From positions 1-11,148 of the forward strand of contig RFJF01000094.1 in the NCBI GenBank assembly GCA_003695455.1: a DNA stretch of 11,148 nucleotides, written 5' to 3'. The position numbers were made by a program, and so were the translations under genes. Shown in pieces: positions 7,301 through 11,148 of the stretch. The DNA is from Chloroflexota bacterium. Its GTDB lineage: Bacteria; Chloroflexota; Anaerolineae; 4572-78; J111. The number at the start of each line of letters is the position of its first letter. Within the stretch, counting starts at the first letter, position 1. Under the pieces are notes generated by a model. That model worked only from the letters and a program-made list of their open reading frames with translations. It was not told where the DNA came from and searched no databases.

Positions 7301-7887
7301 GCTCGCCGTTGTTTGTAATGAAAGCTCAGGCCGTGCTGGGCGCAGCCTACCGCCACATGGGGCGGATTACAGAAGCCGTGCAGGAGCTGCAAAACGTCCA
7401 TGAGGTGGCCCACAATATGGGCTTTGCCCCGGACGAAGCCTCGATTCTGTACCAGTTGGCCCGCGCCCTGATTGACAGCGGTGATTGGAGGCACGCAGTT
7501 GAAACCGTGGCCCGGCTTATGGCCTTAAGCATTGCCAGCGAAATGAAAGAGTACACAGCCCGGAGTTTGTGGCTGCAAGCCAAAATAGAAACCCACCACC
7601 AGCGGTACGAATCGGCGCTGGATATGCTGCTGGAGGCCGCCAATCTGGCCGAAGAAATTGATGGCCGGCTGTCGCAGTTCATCATTCAGCTTGAAAAAGC
7701 CAGCGTCTACATGCAGGCTCAAAACGATGCCGCCGCCCGCGACGCCATTGCCTACACCCAGAAACTGCAAAAAAAACTGGTCGAAACAATCGAATCTGAC
7801 AAAGCGGCGCAGCACGCCTTTCTCAACAATGTTTACTCTCGCCGCCTGCAGGCCATGGTTGATGCCTATTCAGAGAAGCTAGGCTGA
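4312..7887 (+). CDS. Zinc ribbon - class IIIb adenylyl cyclase - STAND ATPase - TPR protein
   Basis: This 1191-residue cytoplasmic signalling protein has four parts. An N-terminal zinc ribbon has Cys pairs at 7/10 and 21/24. A class III nucleotide cyclase domain spans about 49-235, with metal-binding Asp57 and Asp105, substrate Lys101, and transition-state Asn182 and Arg186. The second substrate position, seven residues before Asn182, is Thr175 rather than Asp; this Lys/Thr pair marks class IIIb enzymes, which include bicarbonate-responsive cyclases and mammalian soluble adenylyl cyclase. A STAND/AAA-type ATPase follows, with Walker A GDAGLGKS at 281-288, Walker B VVMVFEDLHW around 412-421 and an EGNPLFLEE motif near 510. 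From about 680 to the end lie TPR-like helical repeats. The likely product is cAMP, with ATPase and TPR parts as sensor and scaffold; the input signal is unknown. The ATG has only AAGGG two bases upstream, an unusually short spacing, but the zinc ribbon supports it. tilS follows after 24 bp. Confidence 0.93.
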   Translation: MSQTIKCEVCGFENPAGHYYCGRCGNEVAGANEIDGDSIINAPIQGDRRQVTVIFADLSGFTALNDAAKTPAQVEQVVRLINELLSELSEAIYEYDGYIDKYIGDEIMALFGAPVAHENDPELALRAALSMMERLEAFNQNPPYPLPEPLGMHMGINTGTVIAGMVGTDRKRSYTVMGDVVNVAARLEGASTRGQIFVNEDTYNLTNRLFVFEEQEPISVKGKARPLKVYQLISARDLSQTQRGLTGMEAPLIGREYETQILLDAYHNLFKNKGSIAVVTGDAGLGKSRLIRETMKQVQQEEADGKKTLWLFGRGLAYRRSFANRLFVDILYSHLQLPEDSDRTLVKLRLDAMGDELFGKRKAEVIPYLATLLGIKIDDEADLPVNDPQILQQRTFLAMGEWVEALAARQPVVMVFEDLHWSDPSSVTMIEYLFSLTVYNPILLICVTRPERVSDFWKIKTQSAREYSGNFTELTLWPLTDEESRQLVKHLLKIDPMPPDLEKLLLSRAEGNPLFLEEVLRSLIEEGIIAHTDGHWAITRTVTDVDIPTTLQGVLTARIDRLEESVKRVLQVAAVIGRVFPRFVLAPIIGDEELLNTSLEQLELADLIEVHKREPEPEYIFKHVLTYETAYNSMLNQQRQSLHRQIADFMATRYWLLGEQFAPIVADHYYKSETWPRALRYLQRAAEAAIQSFANEEAVKFYTQALEVADIIGSDADPAALIAIYEGRARILTRLGEPQQAVEDYKAMLAQAKMLNNEPAQMRSLNGIGALYASHHNFSEASEFFQQALAVARHIGDETGIAETLNQLGNFYYNMGQLDLATKCFRESCDLSIELNSEVGRINSEDGLAKVILEQGEILASLTRYQEDILPVRRRLGYRGGLMNSLTTVLVAQTHLGNYQQAEETADELLELHKKSGDFFRVPLIKYYQALGHLYRGDFDRAGAILREGLSLAQEQGQKSLEAMGLAWLGYYHLTLGQDEAGLERAEQSVEIANQLGSPLFVMKAQAVLGAAYRHMGRITEAVQELQNVHEVAHNMGFAPDEASILYQLARALIDSGDWRHAVETVARLMALSIASEMKEYTARSLWLQAKIETHHQRYESALDMLLEAANLAEEIDGRLSQFIIQLEKASVYMQAQNDAAARDAIAYTQKLQKKLVETIESDKAAQHAFLNNVYSRRLQAMVDAYSEKLG

Positions 7888-7911
7888 GCCGGCGTTACGG
7901 GGTTAAGCAAC

Positions 7912-9405
7912 GTGGCAACCGGCGTTTTTGCTTCTGTAGCCGCGGCATGCCGCAAACACGGGCTGCTCCGGCAAAACGACTCCGTAGTGGTGGGCGTTTC
8001 CGGCGGCGCAGACTCGCTGTGCCTGCTGCATTTGCTGGTCAACCTGCAAAGCGCCCTCAACTTGCGGCTGACGGTGGCCCACCTCAACCACCAGCTTCGG
8101 CCCGTGCACGCCAACGCCGACGCCCAATTTGTAGCGCAACTGGCCCAAAAATGGAATTTGCCGCTGGAACAGGAACGCCAAAATGTGGCCGAGCTGGCCG
8201 CCGGGCGCAAACAATCGGTTGAAGAAGCGGCCCGGCAGGCCCGCTACGCCTTTTTGTGGCGGGTGGCTCACCGGGTGGGCGCGGCCAAAATTGCCGTGGG
8301 GCACAACGCCGATGACCAGGTAGAAACCGTACTCATGCATTTTTTGCGCGGCAGCGGGCTGCACGGCCTGCGCGGAATGTTGCCCGCCGTGCCGGTTTCC
8401 GGCCTGCGTTTGCACCCGGACGATATTGCCGGCCTGCCGCTTGAGCCATCGCCGCAGATTATCCGGCCTCTGCTGGACATCAGCCGCGCAGACATTGAAG
8501 AATACTGCCAAACGCACCACCTGTTTCCCCGGCAAGATTACACCAACCAGGACACCACCTACTTCAGAAACCGGCTGCGGCACGAGCTACTTCCGCAGTT
8601 GGAAAGTTACAACCCCAACATCAGGCAGGTCATCCGGCGCACCGCCCGCGTGGTGGCTGCCGATGTGCAACTGCTCAAGGCGCAGTTGGACGCTGTTTGG
8701 CCGGAGGTGGCACGCACAGAAACTACGCAACAAATTGTGTTTGACCGTGAACGCTGGCTGGCTCTGCCGCTGGCGCTAAAACGCGCCACAATCCGGCGGG
8801 CCGTGAACCAACTCCGCCACAGCCTGCGAGACATTGGATTTGAACACGTAGAAACCGCCGTGTCCGTGGCCGAATTGGGACAAACCGGGGCGCAGGCCAC
8901 CCTGCCCGCCGGGTTGCGGCTGGTTGTTTCTTACAATCAACTGGTTGTGGCCCCGGTTGACTCCGCAGCACCGCCGCCGGATACAGAACCGTGGCTGGCG
9001 GCCGGCTCGTCAATTTTGCTGGCCGTGCCGGGGGTTACGCCGCTGCCCGGCTCGCCGTGGCGACTTGCGGCCACACTGCTGCCCGCCGAGGATGCAGATT
9101 GGGCAAATATTCAACATGCCGGCCGGTGGGAAGCATATTTGGATGCAGACGTTGCCGGCGAGCCTCTCACTTTGCGCACCCGCCAACCCGGCGACGTATT
9201 CTGCCCGCTCGGCATGGCCGGACATCGCCAAAAACTCAACGAATTTATGATTAACCAAAAAATACCGGCGCATCGCCGCCCGCACATTCCACTGCTGGCG
9301 GCCGGCAAGCAAGTGCTGTGGGTCTGCGGCTTTCGCCCGGATGAACGTGCCCAGATTAAATCAAACACAAAACAGGTACTGTATTTGAGTTTTGAAACGG
9401 GTTAG
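7912..9405 (+). CDS. tilS: tRNA(Ile)-lysidine synthetase TilS
   Basis: TilS uses ATP and lysine to convert cytidine 34 of the CAU-anticodon tRNA-Ile to lysidine, so that the tRNA reads AUA and is charged with Ile. The PP-loop motif SGGADS is at residues 30-35, HLNHQLR at 57-63 and the family signature GHNADDQVETVLMHFLRGSG at about 130-149. An FRNRLRHELLP stretch lies near residue 217, and the C-terminal TilS domain includes CPLGMAGHRQKLNEFM (about residues 427-442). At 497 residues it has the long form seen in many non-proteobacteria. The start is GTG at 7912, the only start codon between the upstream stop and the conserved region; a GGGG nine bases earlier is a weak ribosome site. It lies 24 bp after the cyclase gene and in the same frame, so co-transcription is likely. 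No terminator separates the two. Confidence 0.97.
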   Translation: MATGVFASVAAACRKHGLLRQNDSVVVGVSGGADSLCLLHLLVNLQSALNLRLTVAHLNHQLRPVHANADAQFVAQLAQKWNLPLEQERQNVAELAAGRKQSVEEAARQARYAFLWRVAHRVGAAKIAVGHNADDQVETVLMHFLRGSGLHGLRGMLPAVPVSGLRLHPDDIAGLPLEPSPQIIRPLLDISRADIEEYCQTHHLFPRQDYTNQDTTYFRNRLRHELLPQLESYNPNIRQVIRRTARVVAADVQLLKAQLDAVWPEVARTETTQQIVFDRERWLALPLALKRATIRRAVNQLRHSLRDIGFEHVETAVSVAELGQTGAQATLPAGLRLVVSYNQLVVAPVDSAAPPPDTEPWLAAGSSILLAVPGVTPLPGSPWRLAATLLPAEDADWANIQHAGRWEAYLDADVAGEPLTLRTRQPGDVFCPLGMAGHRQKLNEFMINQKIPAHRRPHIPLLAAGKQVLWVCGFRPDERAQIKSNTKQVLYLSFETG

Positions 9406-9428
9406 ATTTTCAAATTTAACCAAACCGA

Positions 9429-9457
9429 TTGCCTAACAAACCAGTTTTGTATATAAT
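9429..9457 (+). promoter_or_regulatory. Sigma-70-type promoter for the response regulator
   Basis: TTGCCT at 9429-9434 (four of six matches) and a perfect TATAAT at 9452-9457 are separated by exactly 17 bases. The expected start near 9464 leaves a leader of about 44 bases. This indicates that the regulator has its own promoter and does not depend on the cyclase-tilS transcript. Confidence 0.7.
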
Positions 9458-9507
9458 CACCCACTGGCTGTTTAAACACAGCGATATACGGGAGGGACAA
9501 CTCTAGG

Positions 9508-10176
9508 ATGCATGTCCTGTTAATTGAACGTCATGATTTGGATGACGAAACATCGTTGCTACCTGGCCTCAAACAGAGCGGACACCACGCCAGTGTGGCC
9601 CACACGCCAGACGCCGTGCAACAACATATCAGGGAGCAGTGGCCCGATTTAATTGTGCTGAATGCAGCCTCCGGGCTGCCGGATTGCGACCGGTTTCAGT
9701 GGGCGATTGCCGACACCCGGCTCGATATTCCGTGCGTTGTTATTGGCGGTGATTCTAACCACAGCGCTCCGGCAGGCAAGCCCTGTACAACCGTTGTCCC
9801 CACTACTGACATTGAGCAATTGAATAATGCGTTTCAGCAGGCTGTCTCGGAACAATCAGGGCGATTTTTCCGGATGCCCACGCTCACCATTGATTTTTTG
9901 CAGCAGCAAGTGTTGCGCAACGGCGAAATTCGCGGCCTGACGCCCAAAGAATTTAAACTGCTCAATTTACTGGTTACGCACAAAAACCAGGTGATGAGCC
10001 GCAAAGAAATTATGCTGCAAGTGTGGGATACCGATTATATGGGCGATACCCGCACCCTTGACGTGCACATTCGCTGGCTCAGAGAAAAAATTGAAGAAGA
10101 ACCCAGCCAGCCGGACCTTATTCGTACCATCCGGGGCGTGGGCTACCGGTTTGTTGACAAAACCCAACTTGATTAA
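9508..10176 (+). CDS. OmpR/PhoB-family transcriptional regulator with degenerate receiver
   Basis: The 222-residue protein has a receiver-like domain (about 1-115) and a C-terminal winged-helix DNA-binding domain (about 122-218) with the OmpR-family hallmarks LTPKEFKLLNLLV, SRKEIMLQVW, TLDVHIRWLREKI and IRTIRGVGYRF. The receiver has lost its phosphorylation chemistry: the phospho-acceptor position is Asn52 (PDLIVLNAASG) instead of Asp, the acidic pair near the N-terminus is Glu7-Arg8, and the usual Lys-Pro is replaced in VVPTTD. It is therefore probably an atypical, phosphorylation-independent regulator, and no histidine kinase lies beside it. The ATG at 9508 has GGGAGGG ending 11 bases upstream, a slightly long spacing. 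It has its own promoter and a strong terminator after the stop, so it forms a single-gene unit. Its targets cannot be told from the sequence. Confidence 0.93.
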   Translation: MHVLLIERHDLDDETSLLPGLKQSGHHASVAHTPDAVQQHIREQWPDLIVLNAASGLPDCDRFQWAIADTRLDIPCVVIGGDSNHSAPAGKPCTTVVPTTDIEQLNNAFQQAVSEQSGRFFRMPTLTIDFLQQQVLRNGEIRGLTPKEFKLLNLLVTHKNQVMSRKEIMLQVWDTDYMGDTRTLDVHIRWLREKIEEEPSQPDLIRTIRGVGYRFVDKTQLD

Positions 10177-10198
10177 TTGCGCCATTCTCTCCGTACTC

Positions 10199-10223
10199 AA
10201 AAGCACCAGCCGTGGTGCTTTTT
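10199..10223 (+). terminator. Intrinsic terminator after the response regulator
   Basis: AAAAGCACCA and TGGTGCTTTT form a perfect 10-bp stem with a GCCG loop, and five T (10219-10223) overlap and follow the stem, then GCTTTATT. It begins 23 bases after the regulator stop codon and ends 22 bases before the lipoprotein start. Confidence 0.92.
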
Positions 10224-10228
10224 GCTTT

Positions 10229-10244
10229 ATTACACCATTACACC
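10229..10244 (+). repeat. 8-bp tandem duplication before the lipoprotein start
   Basis: ATTACACC occurs twice in direct succession, ending one base before the ATG at 10246. The region where a Shine-Dalgarno sequence should lie consists almost wholly of this duplication, which contains no purine-rich ribosome site. Confidence 0.7.
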
Positions 10245-10245
10245 A

Positions 10246-11148
10246 ATGAAACGCAAAATACCGGACCCATTGTTAGTTTTTGTTTTGGCCGCATTGCTGT
10301 TTCTGTTTGCCTGCCAAAGCGCTCCCCCGGCAGCCAGCCCGGCGGCAACCGCAACTCCGGCGCCCGCAACTGTGCCGCCCCCGGCAGCCGCGCCTGTACC
10401 CGTACCCACCGAGCCGGCCGTTTCAATTAACGTTGACTCGCTGAAAATGTTCAGCCACAACACCGGCAGGTTCAGCGTTAATTACCCCCCCAATTGGGAA
10501 ATTTTTCCGCAGGAAAACGGGGTCATTGTACTGGACCCGTCCGGCAAAGCCGGGTACACCGTGGTGTTCAGCGACGTGGCTCAAAAATACACCACCGACC
10601 AGTTGGAACAATATTTGATTGGTTTTCTGGCCCAGAATTTTGGCGGCGGCGAAAATCAATTTAAGGCGCTGGGGCTTGAGCAGCGCAGCGATGGTTCGGT
10701 GGTGGCCCAATTTTCTACCCGCAACCCGCAATCCGGCGCCTTTATCAACCAGGCCACCGCCAGTCAAACAGACACAATTGTTTTTATTGTGTACACCAGT
10801 GCCCTGGAAGAACAGTGGGAACAGGCCAGGCCCATCCTGCAAAAACTGGCGCAAACACTCAAACCGCTGGATACATCGCCGGGCAAAACGGCCCCAACGC
10901 CCACCCCCACGCCGCCGGTTTGGGGGTTGATTGGCCCAAACAGCAAAGAATTTGGCTTTTTGTTTGCCAGCGATTGGGAAATTACCGAACAATCGGACAA
11001 CCGGGTGGTGGTGAATTCGGCGGACGGCGAGATGGTTTTCAGCGCCGAAAACCGGGTGTGGCCCGGTGCAGACTCCAACCCGGCCGCAGCCACCGAGGCC
11101 GCGCTGGCCGAAATTGAGAATCTCAAATCCACCTATGCCGACCTGCAA
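10246..11148 (+). CDS. Lipoprotein with duplicated domain, 3' end missing
   Basis: The first 301 codons are present and the frame is open to the edge. The N-terminus (MKRKIPDPLLVFVLAALLFLFAC) is a lipoprotein signal with a lipobox L-F-A-C whose Cys is residue 23; Phe at the second position is slightly atypical. A Pro/Ala/Thr-rich linker fills about 26-60. Two related beta-rich units follow: RFSVNYPPNWEIF (75-87) continuing to VVFSD at 106-110, and EFGFLFASDWEIT (235-247) continuing to MVFSAE at 263-268, joined by a Thr-Pro linker at 215-224. The conserved xxxxWEI pattern resembles PsbP-like or other small surface lipoprotein domains of Chloroflexota, but I do not recognise a named family. It is predicted to be a membrane-anchored, surface-exposed protein of unknown function. 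The ATG has no Shine-Dalgarno sequence and follows a strong terminator, so its promoter is unclear. Confidence 0.85.
   Translation, partial: MKRKIPDPLLVFVLAALLFLFACQSAPPAASPAATATPAPATVPPPAAAPVPVPTEPAVSINVDSLKMFSHNTGRFSVNYPPNWEIFPQENGVIVLDPSGKAGYTVVFSDVAQKYTTDQLEQYLIGFLAQNFGGGENQFKALGLEQRSDGSVVAQFSTRNPQSGAFINQATASQTDTIVFIVYTSALEEQWEQARPILQKLAQTLKPLDTSPGKTAPTPTPTPPVWGLIGPNSKEFGFLFASDWEITEQSDNRVVVNSADGEMVFSAENRVWPGADSNPAAATEAALAEIENLKSTYADLQ

Noticed and set aside
9391..9414. TTTGAAA-N10-TTTCAAA hairpin at the tilS stop as a terminator
   Set aside because: The stem is almost wholly A-T, the following T tract has only three bases, and much of it lies within the coding end of tilS, so termination would be weak.
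10212..10430. Plus-strand 72-codon frame starting in the terminator
   Set aside because: It starts inside the terminator stem and overlaps the lipoprotein signal peptide in another frame, with no protein signature.

Overview
The window reads as a chromosomal segment of a moderately GC-rich bacterium, most likely a member of the Chloroflexota (Anaerolineae-like). This guess rests on the very large zinc-ribbon/cyclase/STAND-ATPase/TPR protein, the Thr-Pro-rich lipoprotein linkers and the gene neighbourhood. It is an inference from gene style, not from a marker gene. No mobile element, CRISPR array, tRNA or rRNA was seen.

Left part (1-4032, minus strand): the rod-shape cell-wall cluster in the order mreB, mreC, mreD, mrdA (PBP2). 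mrdA runs off the left edge, so only about 469 N-terminal codons are present. mreC, mreD and mrdA are tightly packed (3 bp and 42 bp gaps). mreB and mreC are separated by an AT-rich 149-bp gap that is largely built of two degenerate 7-bp tandem repeat arrays.

Centre (4033-4311): a divergent control region. The mreB side has an extended -10 promoter, then two terminator-like hairpins each followed by five U in the leader RNA, a strong unused Shine-Dalgarno sequence and a possible 32-codon leader ORF ending just inside mreB. The opposite side has a near-consensus promoter with a 17-bp spacer.

Right part (4312-11148, plus strand): a 1191-residue protein with zinc ribbon, class III nucleotide cyclase, ATPase and TPR repeats (a soluble-adenylyl-cyclase-like plan with a class IIIb Lys/Thr substrate pair); then tilS (tRNA-Ile lysidine synthetase) 24 bp downstream and in the same frame; then a separately promoted OmpR-type regulator whose receiver domain has lost its phospho-acceptor Asp; then a clear intrinsic terminator; then a lipoprotein with a duplicated domain that runs off the right edge.

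Working together: MreBCD and PBP2 form the elongasome that directs lateral wall synthesis. TilS is a housekeeping enzyme. The cyclase and the orphan regulator look like signalling genes without an evident partner in the window. The most unusual parts are the mreB leader, the heptamer arrays, the class IIIb cyclase and the pseudo-receiver.
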